This document shows, piece after piece, positions 45,753 to 53,709 of a stretch of 64,000 bases of DNA. Both the position numbers and the translations under genes were made by a program. The number at the start of each line of letters is the position of its first letter. Position 1 is the stretch's first letter. The notes beneath the pieces were generated by a model. That model did no database searches, was not told the origin of the DNA, and saw only the letters and a list, made by a program, of their open reading frames with translations. Location of the stretch: positions 1 through 64,000 of IMG/VR virus record IMGVR_UViG_3300033273_000833; one strand, written 5' to 3'. Source of the stretch: a virus.

Positions 45753-46766
45753 ATGAAAGATAAAACTGGAGAACTATTAACAAAAAATATTGCAGGAGTA
45801 AATAGAATTTTACCTCATAAACATAAATACGCATGGGATTTATTTTTAAAAAGTTGCGCAAACAATTGGATGCCTACAGAAATTTCTATGCAAAATGACA
45901 TCCAACAATGGAAAAACAATGAAATCACAGAAGATGAAAAACTCTTGGTTAAGCGCTGCCTTGGATTCTTTGCTGGATCTGAGTCTTTGGTTGGTAATAA
46001 TTTGCTTTTGTCAGCTTTTAGATTTATTACTGACGCTGAGTGTCGTCAGTACATTTTGCGTCAAGCGTTTGAAGAAAGCTTACACAACTTGACCGTAGTA
46101 TATATATGCGACAGTCTAGATCTTGATATAGAAGAGGTCTTTACTGCCTACGAAACAATACCTAGTATAAAAGCAAAAGATGACTTCTTAATGAATATAA
46201 CCAACGACATCAGTAGGCAAGACTTTGATCCTCACACAAAAGAAGGCAAGCAAGAAATTCTAAGGAACTTTCTAACGTACTGGATTGTATGCGAGGGTAC
46301 ATTCTTCTTCAGCGGCTTCGCAATGCTTTTGGCGCTAGGCAGACAAAACAAGCTTCAAGGAATTTCGGATCAAATTAAATATACATTGAGGGACGAAAGT
46401 TCACACATTGCATTTGGAACTTATTTAATTAATACATTAATCGAGCAGAATCCTTCTATATGGACTAAGGCAATTCAAGATGAATTTGTCGAACATATAA
46501 AAAAGGCTGTAGAGCTAGAAATCGCATATGCACATGATGTACTTCCTACTGGAATTTTAGGATTAAATGCAGAAATGTTCGTCGATTATATGCACTACAT
46601 CGGCAATAGAAGGTTAGAAGCAATAGGTCTAGACTATCGTTTTCCTAGTGATAAAAACCCTTTCCCTTGGCTAGGAGAAGTTGTTGACGTACAAGCTATG
46701 GGTAACTTTTTTGAAAGAAGGGTTAGGGAGTACCAGCAAAGCGGATCTTTAGAAGACGATTTCTAA
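45753..46766 (+). CDS. nrdB: Class I ribonucleotide reductase small subunit, tyrosine-less (class Ic-like)
   Basis: This 337-residue protein is an R2 ferritin-like fold with metal-ligand positions E77 (in GSESLV), E108 and H111 (in EESLHNLT), a C-E-G-T-F glutamate near residue 177 and RDESSH near residue 214. The first ligand is Glu where E. coli has Asp84. The position four after H111, where E. coli has the radical Tyr122, is Val115. Both substitutions match the Chlamydia-type class Ic R2 that uses a Mn/Fe cofactor. The C-terminal tail ends LEDDF, which should dock NrdA. It is transcribed from its own consensus promoter, far from nrdA. Confidence 0.92.
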   Translation: MKDKTGELLTKNIAGVNRILPHKHKYAWDLFLKSCANNWMPTEISMQNDIQQWKNNEITEDEKLLVKRCLGFFAGSESLVGNNLLLSAFRFITDAECRQYILRQAFEESLHNLTVVYICDSLDLDIEEVFTAYETIPSIKAKDDFLMNITNDISRQDFDPHTKEGKQEILRNFLTYWIVCEGTFFFSGFAMLLALGRQNKLQGISDQIKYTLRDESSHIAFGTYLINTLIEQNPSIWTKAIQDEFVEHIKKAVELEIAYAHDVLPTGILGLNAEMFVDYMHYIGNRRLEAIGLDYRFPSDKNPFPWLGEVVDVQAMGNFFERRVREYQQSGSLEDDF

Positions 46767-46767
46767 A

Positions 46768-47454
46768 TTACTTATCTTTCTTTTTCTTACTCGATTCTTG
46801 AGCTTTTTTTAAGGACTTAGGGTCTGGGTAATCTTTATCTCCAGGTTTTGCTGGTTTATAATTTTTACCCATTCTTTTTTTCTTGTTTCTAATATTTTCC
46901 CAAAGCCCAGGTTTTGAAGCGTCGGATTCTTTTTCCTTGCTAGGAGTTTTATCTTTTTTATCTTCCTTAGTATCTTTGCCTTTTTTTTGTAAAATTTTCT
47001 TTTGGAGAGCTGGAGGTAACTTTTTTTGTTCTTTTGTTAGTTCGGCATCCGATTCATCTAGAAAAGATACCATCTCTTCCTCGGCTTGTTGCTCTCCTTT
47101 AGTCATTTTGGTAACGCTTTTCTTACTCCACATTTTACAACTCCAATATTTAGCTTTCGTTTTAGGTCCAGGATTATCGCAACCATGCCTAGCCCTAAAA
47201 CTTTTACGCCTTGCAGGATCGTCCCGCTTAATAGACATATTTGGGTCCCCGAAATTAACTTTCACTACGTTGCCTTTATCGTTTTTAACGTAAACAGAAA
47301 ACTTCTTAGGTCCACCAGGAGTTCTAAAGGGTTTATTTAATTTTTTTCCTTTATTTTCCTCTGCAGCCCAAGCTTCTTCCGAAATAAATTCTTCATTTCC
47401 TTGTTGTGCTAATAGTTGATCTTTAATTTGTTGAGTAAAATCTAATTCTTTCAT
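46768..47454 (-). CDS. Conserved phage protein with Arg/Cys-rich core, unknown function
   Basis: This 228-residue protein has a conserved block at about residues 50-120 with KKFSVYVKNDKGNVVKVNFG, SFRARHGCDN and YWSCKMW. The C-terminal third is lysine-rich and ends with GLWENIRNKKKRMGKN and KPGDKDYP. I recognise this pair of motifs from other T4-like phage proteins but not a function. The charge suggests nucleic acid or capsid contact. It converges with nrdB (1-nt gap), and a GTG-TAAAAT element ends 5 nt before its start. Confidence 0.6.
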   Translation of the reverse strand: MKELDFTQQIKDQLLAQQGNEEFISEEAWAAEENKGKKLNKPFRTPGGPKKFSVYVKNDKGNVVKVNFGDPNMSIKRDDPARRKSFRARHGCDNPGPKTKAKYWSCKMWSKKSVTKMTKGEQQAEEEMVSFLDESDAELTKEQKKLPPALQKKILQKKGKDTKEDKKDKTPSKEKESDASKPGLWENIRNKKKRMGKNYKPAKPGDKDYPDPKSLKKAQESSKKKKDK

Positions 47455-47459
47455 ACATA

Positions 47460-47468
47460 ATTTTACAC
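47460..47468 (-). promoter_or_regulatory. GTG-TAAAAT element upstream of minus-strand virion-like gene
   Basis: On the minus strand GTG TAAAAT is followed by 5 nt and the ATG at 47454. It lies 39 nt from the divergent element at 47507 in the same intergenic region. Confidence 0.45.
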
Positions 47469-47506
47469 TGTGTTTATGTAATAAATAAAACTTTTTTCAC
47501 TTTTTT

Positions 47507-47515
47507 GTGTAACCT
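47507..47515 (+). promoter_or_regulatory. GTG-TAACCT element
   Basis: The hexamer ends 5 nt before the ATG at 47521. It closely resembles 19535-19543. No -35 consensus is visible. Confidence 0.4.
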
Positions 47516-47520
47516 TAGTC

Positions 47521-47916
47521 ATGGAATATAGCAAGCAAGGCGTACCAGGAAAATTAATAAATACTCAATTAGCTTCAACTAATTTAGCAGAAGTCACTGA
47601 GTTCGAAGGTCAGAGAATCCAATCAGCATATTTTTCTACTTGCGGAGAAAGCATAGGCATACAAGCTCCCGAAGGAAGGAGTATTGTAATTACTGATGTA
47701 ATCCATGGAGCAACAGGAGGAACAACTGGTGATAGTACCGACCTAGAACTATGCTTTAAAGACTCAAAAACTTCAAACGCCTCAACTAGAGTAGTCTTTT
47801 TAGTAATGCCAGCCAGAACCACTCACACGTTTTTCACTCCCATACTTTTGCCTGCTGGAAAATTTTTAAATTTCCGCAGCGGTTCCGATTTAACAATTTG
47901 TTATTATATAGTTTAG
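47521..47916 (+). CDS. Small beta-rich protein, probable virion component
   Basis: This 131-residue protein has alternating hydrophobic residues typical of a beta-sandwich (SIVITDVIHGATGG then LELCFKD and VVFLVMPART). There is no signal peptide, Walker motif or zinc motif. It ends with TICYYIV. The GTG-TA element at 47507 suggests the same regulation as the fibre genes. I do not recognise a family; a head-decoration or small structural role is a guess. Confidence 0.5.
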   Translation: MEYSKQGVPGKLINTQLASTNLAEVTEFEGQRIQSAYFSTCGESIGIQAPEGRSIVITDVIHGATGGTTGDSTDLELCFKDSKTSNASTRVVFLVMPARTTHTFFTPILLPAGKFLNFRSGSDLTICYYIV

Positions 47917-47918
47917 TC

Positions 47919-47947
47919 TTGACTTTTGTTGACTAATTGCCTATAAT
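47919..47947 (+). promoter_or_regulatory. Sigma70-like promoter, leaderless arrangement
   Basis: TTGACT, 17 nt, TATAAT, then 6 nt to the GTG start at 47954. The expected transcription start is at or near the GTG. Confidence 0.65.
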
Positions 47948-47953
47948 TATAAG

Positions 47954-48292
47954 GTGATTAAAAATAATAACAAAAAAGACATTCTATCAAATATTGTTGA
48001 TATTCCTAAAACACAAAAAAGAGCTTTTTGGGCGAGAGAATTTAAAATACTTAATGACTTAATGAGCATCTTTCCTAACGAAAAGTTTTGGAATGTAATT
48101 AATTTTAAAGAAAAAAAAGATTCTTTAATATTTTATAAATCAGAGCATGGCTTGAAGATACTTAAAGCTTTGTACAATGAATACAACTATCAACCAAAAA
48201 CAACCCCTAAAATAAAATTAGGGGAAAAATTTGGAGAAGACAAAATTATACCATCTAACAATAAAACAATTAAAAACTTTCTATCATCATGA
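47954..48292 (+). CDS. Hypothetical protein upstream of RecA-like gene
   Basis: This 112-residue protein uses a GTG start directly after the promoter. It is lysine-rich and helical at the N-terminus (DIPKTQKRAFWAREFKILND) with a C-terminal flexible tail. It ends 4 nt inside the recombinase gene (ATGA overlap), so it is translationally coupled to it. It could be a partner of the recombinase, but no domain is recognised. A perfect 7-bp inverted repeat with a 7-nt loop lies at 48204-48224 inside this gene. Confidence 0.55.
   Translation: MIKNNNKKDILSNIVDIPKTQKRAFWAREFKILNDLMSIFPNEKFWNVINFKEKKDSLIFYKSEHGLKILKALYNEYNYQPKTTPKIKLGEKFGEDKIIPSNNKTIKNFLSS
48204..48224. other. Perfect hairpin inside the 112-aa gene
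   Basis: CCCCTAA at 48204-48210 and TTAGGGG at 48218-48224 can form a 7-bp stem with a 7-nt loop. On the minus strand a TTGTTTTT tract follows, which would look like a terminator for antisense transcription. It may be a coincidence of codon choice. Confidence 0.3.
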
Positions 48293-49395
48293 CAGACACA
48301 CAATCAAATACATTTTTAAAATCTTTTTTAAAAAACAATAAAGAATACCATTATAACTTCGAAGAAGAGATAGACTATAAGGTTTCGAGCGGCAGTCTTA
48401 GAATGGATTTCGAGCTTGGAGGAGGATTCGGTCCAGGTCTACATAGATTTGTTGGCATGAATGAAGGAGGAAAAACATCAGAATCTTTAGAAGTTATGAA
48501 AAACTTTTTAAATACGCAGGAAAAAAGTAAAGGTTTTTTTATCAAAGCTGAAGGTCGGTTAAGTCCCGAAATGAGATTAAGGTCAGGAATAAACTTTGTA
48601 TTCTCTGAAGATGATTGGGTAGAAGGAACATGTTTTGTTTTTGAAAGCAATGTTTACGAAACAGTACTAGAAGTTATGAAAATGCTAATACTTAATAACG
48701 ATGATGGAAACAAATACTGTTTCGTATTAGATTCTTTAGACGGTCTGATAACTAAAGATGACTTAAATAAATCTTTTGAAGACGCGCATAAAGTTGCTGG
48801 AGGAGCCTTATTGGGAGCGAAGTTCATGCAAAGAATGAGTATATCTTTAGCTAAAAGGGGACATATGGCAATATTTATATCTCAAGTAAGAGCTGATATT
48901 AAACTCGATCCATACTCAAAAGCCCCCGTAAGACAAACAAGCGCTACTGGAGGCAATGCCTTATTGCATTTTGCAAATTTTATATTAGAGTTTCAGCCTA
49001 GATTTAAAAAAGATATTATCCTAGAAGACTCAGCCAAACCAGTCTGTCCAGATAAAAACCCAATGCTTGGACACCTAGTCAGTATAACGGTCAAAAAGTC
49101 TCCTAATGAAAAAACCAATTATACATTAAATTATCCAATTAAATATGGTAGACAAGGGGGTAACTCAGTATGGGTGGAAAGAGAAATTATAGACATGTTA
49201 TATTTATGGGGATATATAAATAAAAAAGGAGCATGGATTAGCGTCGAAGAAGAATTTATTAATATATTAAAAGATAATAAATTTGATTTTCCTGAAAAAA
49301 TACAGGGTGATTCAAAATTAAATAACCATCTTGAAGAAAACCCTGATATGGTTAAATTTTTAATAAAGCATTTTAAAGAAATTATATCTAAGTGA
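48289..49395 (+). CDS. RecA/UvsX-like recombinase
   Basis: This 368-residue protein has Walker A GMNEGGKT at residues 56-63, and a Walker B-like strand KYCFVLDSLDGL near residue 145. Two conserved RecA-core blocks follow: RGHMAIFISQVRADI near residues 190-205 and the SATGGNALLHFAN loop near 220. It should form filaments on ssDNA for strand exchange, recombination-dependent replication and repair. Its C-terminal 60 residues are acidic and variable. It is followed by a nuclease gene whose start overlaps by 4 nt. Confidence 0.88.
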   Translation: MTDTQSNTFLKSFLKNNKEYHYNFEEEIDYKVSSGSLRMDFELGGGFGPGLHRFVGMNEGGKTSESLEVMKNFLNTQEKSKGFFIKAEGRLSPEMRLRSGINFVFSEDDWVEGTCFVFESNVYETVLEVMKMLILNNDDGNKYCFVLDSLDGLITKDDLNKSFEDAHKVAGGALLGAKFMQRMSISLAKRGHMAIFISQVRADIKLDPYSKAPVRQTSATGGNALLHFANFILEFQPRFKKDIILEDSAKPVCPDKNPMLGHLVSITVKKSPNEKTNYTLNYPIKYGRQGGNSVWVEREIIDMLYLWGYINKKGAWISVEEEFINILKDNKFDFPEKIQGDSKLNNHLEENPDMVKFLIKHFKEIISK

Positions 49396-49799
49396 AATTT
49401 AAAACCACCTCAGGAGTAATAAAAAGAGCCAAAACTCCTAAAAAGTATTTCATTGATTGGGAGGGAGAAAGCAAAAGCAAATTTCAAAAAAATGTTAAAA
49501 AATTTTTATTTGACTTCTGGAGGTATGATGTTGTGCTAGAAGAGTTTCCTATTCCTGGAAGCAGATTATCTATAGATTTTTTTAACGTAAACAAAAAAAT
49601 AGCTGTTGAAGTTCAAGGCGATCAGCACATAAAATATGTACCCTACTTTCATCAAACAAAAGGTAATTATCTACATCAATTAAGAAAAGACAAGGATAAA
49701 GAAAATTTTTGCAATATAAATGATATTATTTTGGTCGAAATTTTCACTGATGACGTTATATCTATAGATTTATTTAAAAAGTATAATATAGATTTATAG
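49392..49799 (+). CDS. PD-(D/E)XK-type endonuclease (VSR/DUF559-like)
   Basis: This 135-residue protein uses a GTG start overlapping the stop of the recombinase gene. The nuclease core reads SIDFFNVNKKIAVEVQGDQH, where D and EVQ fit the D-x(n)-E-x-Q/K catalytic pattern of Vsr/DUF559 nucleases, followed by the helix LRKDKDKENFCNIN with basic residues. It might process recombination intermediates or cut host DNA. Coupling to the recombinase gene favours a recombination role. Confidence 0.65.
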   Translation: MKFKTTSGVIKRAKTPKKYFIDWEGESKSKFQKNVKKFLFDFWRYDVVLEEFPIPGSRLSIDFFNVNKKIAVEVQGDQHIKYVPYFHQTKGNYLHQLRKDKDKENFCNINDIILVEIFTDDVISIDLFKKYNIDL

Positions 49800-49807
49800 T
49801 GTAATGG
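49799..49807 (+). promoter_or_regulatory. GTG-TAATGG element, decides start of the 85-aa gene
   Basis: The hexamer ends 5 nt before the ATG at 49813. An upstream ATG (49804) would fall inside the element, which favours the downstream start. Confidence 0.35.
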
Positions 49808-49812
49808 TTTTT

Positions 49813-50070
49813 ATGAGAGATTTTGATCCAGACAACCTTGGGCAATTTGAAATGCCCGACGAAATATTTGAAAAAATATATGAACTATCAGGAGGTACAG
49901 AAGAATCCTCCAAAGGATTTTTATTGGCCTATGTAAATAGTGTTGGCGAGCCTATTATTCACTCTAAAGCACCTAATCAAATTGTTCATATGGGGCTAAT
50001 AAAAGCTATAGAGCAATTTTTAATTCAAATGGAATCTCAGGAGGATATACCTCCATCTTCTGAAGATTAG
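49813..50070 (+). CDS. Small acidic hypothetical protein
   Basis: This 85-residue protein, counted from the ATG at 49813, could also start 3 codons earlier at 49804. It is acidic, with segments FDPDNLGQFEMPDEIFEKI, then a possible amphipathic helix and a Glu/Ser-rich tail (QEDIPPSSED). No domain is recognised. It sits between the nuclease gene and dnaB, so it may belong to the replication group. Confidence 0.5.
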   Translation: MRDFDPDNLGQFEMPDEIFEKIYELSGGTEESSKGFLLAYVNSVGEPIIHSKAPNQIVHMGLIKAIEQFLIQMESQEDIPPSSED

Positions 50071-50072
50071 TG

Positions 50073-50101
50073 TTGACTTTTAAAGTTTTTCTTGGTATCA
50101 T
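50073..50101 (+). promoter_or_regulatory. Sigma70-like promoter with extended -10 upstream of dnaB
   Basis: TTGACT, 17 nt, TATCAT, with TG at the extended position; the ATG follows 6 nt later, leaderless arrangement. Confidence 0.65.
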
Positions 50102-50107
50102 TTTAAT

Positions 50108-51622
50108 ATGATATCGTCAAACGAACTCGAACAACATGTTTTGGCTGGACTAATTAGGTATCCAGATATATTCCATGATATAGAATATTTTATTGATGAA
50201 AAAGATTTTTACGATGAAGACTCTATAGTTCATAAAACTATATTTAAAATCATCAAGCAATTAGCAAATGCATCAGAACCTATAGATCCAGTCATTATAG
50301 CAGAAAGAATTAATTCAATCGGAATTAGTTTTGAAGATAATATAAATGTTTCTGACTATGTTCAAGCTCTCTCAATGAGAAGAGTTGCCAAGAACCAAGT
50401 AATTTCTTCTTGTAAGGAGCTCAAAAAATTAACAGTCAAAAGAGAAATATGCAACTCTGCCAAAGAAGTTATATCGGCAGTTAAGCGAATGCCAGCAGAA
50501 TCGTCTTACTCTGAAATTGTGGGAGAAGCAGATTCGGTTTTTAATAAAACTATTAATGTTTTTGACTCAGGGCAAGATGCCCCGATTAATATATATGAGA
50601 ACATGGAGTCTATGGTAGAAGAGTTGGGCAATAACCCAGTCACCGACTTTGGGCTTAAAGGGCCTCATAAAAAACTACATGATTTATACGGCTCGCTTTT
50701 GCGCCCAGGAAACATTACAGTTATTACCGCAAGGTCTGGAGTAGGTAAGACTCAATTTTGCATGGATTTTTGCACCAAGGTTTCAGCGGAACATAATATA
50801 CCTATTCTTCATTTTGATAACGGAGAAATGAGCTTTGAAGAACTGACAATGAGGCAGTGTGCGGCTTTAAGCGGGGTCCCCTTGCATCTATGTGAGACAG
50901 GGAAATGGAGGACTGCTGGTGAAGAAGTCTGCAATAAGATTAGGTCAGTATTTCCAAAAGTTAAAGGCTTGCAGTTCTATTACCAAAACGTAGGAGGTCT
51001 TTCTGTCAATGAAATGATTAGCTTAGTCAAAAGATTTTACTATGGTAAAATCGGAAGGGGCAACCCTTTGATATTGAGCTTCGACTACATCAAAACTTCT
51101 TATTCCGAAAATAGTTCTAACATGAAAGAGTGGGAGCAAATAGGCAAAATGGTTAACGACTTCAAGAAGTGCATACAAAGAGATATTGTAGTTGACGGTA
51201 AACCAGTGATACCAATGATTACTAGTGTTCAAACAAACAGAATGGGAATCAGTCAAAACAGAAACTCTGATTCCGTCGTGGAAGATGAAAGCGTAGTATC
51301 TCTCTCTGATAGGATAACGCAGTTTTGCTCGCACATGTTTTTCTTAAGGCCGAAAACAACCGACGAAATAGAGTCTGACATGGGTTTCGGTACTCATAAA
51401 TTAATTAATCTAAAATCTAGACACCTAGGCGATGATGTTTTTGGGGCGTTAGAACCCGTAAAGATGCCTGACGGAAGATTAAAAAAGAACTATATTAATT
51501 TGAATTTTGATAATTTTGGAATAACCGAAGTAGGAGATCTTAGAGATTTAGTCGAGCACTTAGAAGCTTCAGGAGAACCATTAATGGATGGAGAATCTGA
51601 ACTTCCTGATCTTTTTTCTTAA
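50108..51622 (+). CDS. dnaB: Replicative DNA helicase, DnaB-like
   Basis: This 504-residue protein has an N-terminal helical domain (SSNELEQHVLAGLIRYPDIF) and a RecA-fold C-terminal domain. Walker A is TARSGVGKTQFCMDF near residue 210, followed by FDNGEMSFEELTMRQ, Walker B-like LILSFDYIKT near 322, and the arginine-containing MFFLRPKT region near 415. It unwinds DNA at the fork on the lagging-strand template and loads or recruits the adjacent primase. Length matches bacterial DnaB (about 470). The next gene follows 3 nt downstream. Confidence 0.92.
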   Translation: MISSNELEQHVLAGLIRYPDIFHDIEYFIDEKDFYDEDSIVHKTIFKIIKQLANASEPIDPVIIAERINSIGISFEDNINVSDYVQALSMRRVAKNQVISSCKELKKLTVKREICNSAKEVISAVKRMPAESSYSEIVGEADSVFNKTINVFDSGQDAPINIYENMESMVEELGNNPVTDFGLKGPHKKLHDLYGSLLRPGNITVITARSGVGKTQFCMDFCTKVSAEHNIPILHFDNGEMSFEELTMRQCAALSGVPLHLCETGKWRTAGEEVCNKIRSVFPKVKGLQFYYQNVGGLSVNEMISLVKRFYYGKIGRGNPLILSFDYIKTSYSENSSNMKEWEQIGKMVNDFKKCIQRDIVVDGKPVIPMITSVQTNRMGISQNRNSDSVVEDESVVSLSDRITQFCSHMFFLRPKTTDEIESDMGFGTHKLINLKSRHLGDDVFGALEPVKMPDGRLKKNYINLNFDNFGITEVGDLRDLVEHLEASGEPLMDGESELPDLFS

Positions 51623-51625
51623 TCA

Positions 51626-52678
51626 ATGAGCCCTGAAACAATCAAATCTGTATTAAATGAGTTGGGGTATAATTTAGTAGACAGAGGGTCTTACTGGCAA
51701 ACAAACGCTCTTTTTAGGAACGGAGACAACTCTACAGCAATACAGATATATAAAAATTCTGGAGTATGGAAGGACTATGTGTCAGGAACTTCATTCATGC
51801 CCTTTAAGAGTTTAATTCAAGCTACTCTTAAAACTAATGATAAACAAATTATAAATAAATATTTAAAGAATGTTGACACTCTTGACTTAGATAGCGTCGA
51901 ACGTCAATATAAGCCTACTCAAAAAATTATGTCAGAAGAAATATACCCTAAATCAGATATAGATAAATTTTTACCTCATTATAAATTTTATGAAAATAAA
52001 GGTATATCTAAATCTATTTTACAAAAATTAAAGTCAGGATTCTGCACAGAAGGTAAGATGCATAATCGATTTGTATTCCCTGTTTTTAATGAAAGCGGAA
52101 TGATTCATGGATTAGCTGGTAGAGATATGCTTAAAGATGCTGCGAATAGACCCAAATGGAAACACATGGGTCAGAAAAACAACTGGATATACCCCTTATA
52201 CGACGAAGACTCTTTAGCCAGAGAACACATAAACAACAAAGAGGAAGTCATTTTAGTTGAAAGTATAGGAGATTTATTATCTTTACACGAGTCAGGTATT
52301 TACAATTGTCTTGTAACTTTCGGGCTCTCTGTTTCGCCTAAAATGATATGCGCTTTAGTTTCTTTGGCTCCTAAAAAAATAATATTATCTTTCAATAATG
52401 ACTCAGACAAAGAAGAGAACAGGGGTGCAGATGCCTGTGTTAAAAACTATTTAAAACTATTAGATTACTTTGATCAAAATTCATTATATATATGCTTGCC
52501 TACAAAAAATGATTTTGGAGATATGAATATAGATGAAGTATCACAGTGGCAAATTAAATTATCCAATATAGACCAACCAAAACAACAAGAATATATTTTA
52601 AAAAGATCAAGCGAATTAAGATCTAATAAAAAATTAGCTGAAAGCTTATACAAAAAAACGAAAAAAATAAAATTATGA
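51626..52678 (+). CDS. DnaG-type primase (TOPRIM), zinc cysteines absent
   Basis: This 350-residue protein has an N-terminal region with the shape of a CHC2 zinc finger (YWQTNALFRNGDNSTAIQIY then GVWKDYVSGTSF), but without any of the Cys/His ligands. The TOPRIM is at residues about 200-280: EVILVESIGDLLSLHES with the catalytic glutamate, then KKIILSFNNDSDKEENRGAD carrying a degenerate D-x-D (N-D-S-D). It makes RNA primers for DnaB-coupled replication. The C-terminus is short and lacks a recognisable DnaB-binding domain. The start is 3 nt after dnaB, so the two are co-transcribed. Confidence 0.82.
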   Translation: MSPETIKSVLNELGYNLVDRGSYWQTNALFRNGDNSTAIQIYKNSGVWKDYVSGTSFMPFKSLIQATLKTNDKQIINKYLKNVDTLDLDSVERQYKPTQKIMSEEIYPKSDIDKFLPHYKFYENKGISKSILQKLKSGFCTEGKMHNRFVFPVFNESGMIHGLAGRDMLKDAANRPKWKHMGQKNNWIYPLYDEDSLAREHINNKEEVILVESIGDLLSLHESGIYNCLVTFGLSVSPKMICALVSLAPKKIILSFNNDSDKEENRGADACVKNYLKLLDYFDQNSLYICLPTKNDFGDMNIDEVSQWQIKLSNIDQPKQQEYILKRSSELRSNKKLAESLYKKTKKIKL

Positions 52679-53709
52679 AACGTGATGTTAGATTATCTGC
52701 TAGTAGAATTAGTACATTAAAAAAATGCAGTTGGACATATTGGGTAAAGTACGTACTCAAGCTTCCTGACACAACCAATGCTGGAGCAAGTAGAGGTTGG
52801 ATCTGTCACTTGATCTTTGAAATTCTTGGTGAGCCGCGACACAAGAAAGTTTATGATCGGCTTTTAGTGGCAAAAGATATTTTTGAAGTTGAGTCAATCA
52901 AGAGGCTCGTAATGCATCATGCTCGTAAAATGAATGTTGATGACGCAGAAAATCTTCAGCTCATTAGCGATATGACAATGGCTGGCTTGAACTTTGATTT
53001 CTTTGGAGACACATTCGCAAAACCTGATTTAGCTATTTCTGAAAAAGAATTCTTGCTTGATGTAGATGAAGATGGTAAAAGATATAAAGTTTTAGGTTTT
53101 ATTGATAAATTATTTCTTTATAAATCTGCCAGTAAAGCTTTAATCAGAGATTTTAAAAGCAGTAAGAGCGTATTTAAAGGCAAAGACCTTGAAGATAACC
53201 TACAAGACTTAATCTACTGCTTGGCAGTAAAAAGAATGTTTCCTGAATACAAAAACAGAGTAATGGAGTTTTTGTTTCTGAAGTTTAATCTAGAGTCAAA
53301 GGGTAAAGTAATGATGCCTACAATTCCTGATGACGAGTTAGATGGGTTTGAATACGAACTCACACAAATCCAAGACTACTTGGAGAACTTTTCAGAGAAA
53401 GATGCTATGTCTAATTTTGCAGCCGACCAAGGATTCCCTAAAGATGGAAGCTTCGGAGGTTTATTAGCTTGCGGTAAAGATGGCTTTAAAATGAGTCGGG
53501 GCTCCCCAGTTTTAGACGAGAACGGAGAGCCAATAAAAGCGTTTATATGTCCCTTCAGAAAAGGTTTTAATTATTATGTATTAATTAATTCGGAAAACAA
53601 AATAATCAAAAGCTCATTTGAAAATGAAAAAGAAAAGCTTGTCGCAAAAGAAGGCGAGACTATTGAATTAAGAGAGTACAAAGGATGCCCTAAATGGATT
53701 AACTCATAG
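52675..53709 (+). CDS. RecB/Cas4-family PD-(D/E)XK exonuclease
   Basis: This 344-residue protein begins with SASRISTLKKCSWTYWVKYV, the typical first helix of the PDDEXK_1 family. It then has VLGFIDKLF with the first aspartate, LIRDFKSSKSV (D-x-K) and LQDLIYCLAV (QxxxY). It lacks the four-cysteine iron-sulfur cluster arrangement. Such proteins act as 5'-3' exonucleases in replication and recombination. It overlaps the primase stop by 4 nt and overlaps the convergent LamG-like gene by 6 nt. Confidence 0.8.
   Translation: MKRDVRLSASRISTLKKCSWTYWVKYVLKLPDTTNAGASRGWICHLIFEILGEPRHKKVYDRLLVAKDIFEVESIKRLVMHHARKMNVDDAENLQLISDMTMAGLNFDFFGDTFAKPDLAISEKEFLLDVDEDGKRYKVLGFIDKLFLYKSASKALIRDFKSSKSVFKGKDLEDNLQDLIYCLAVKRMFPEYKNRVMEFLFLKFNLESKGKVMMPTIPDDELDGFEYELTQIQDYLENFSEKDAMSNFAADQGFPKDGSFGGLLACGKDGFKMSRGSPVLDENGEPIKAFICPFRKGFNYYVLINSENKIIKSSFENEKEKLVAKEGETIELREYKGCPKWINS

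Noticed and set aside
48204-48224. Rho-independent terminator
   Set aside because: On the + strand no U-run follows the stem, and it lies inside a coding gene; it would only suit the minus strand, where no gene reads into it.
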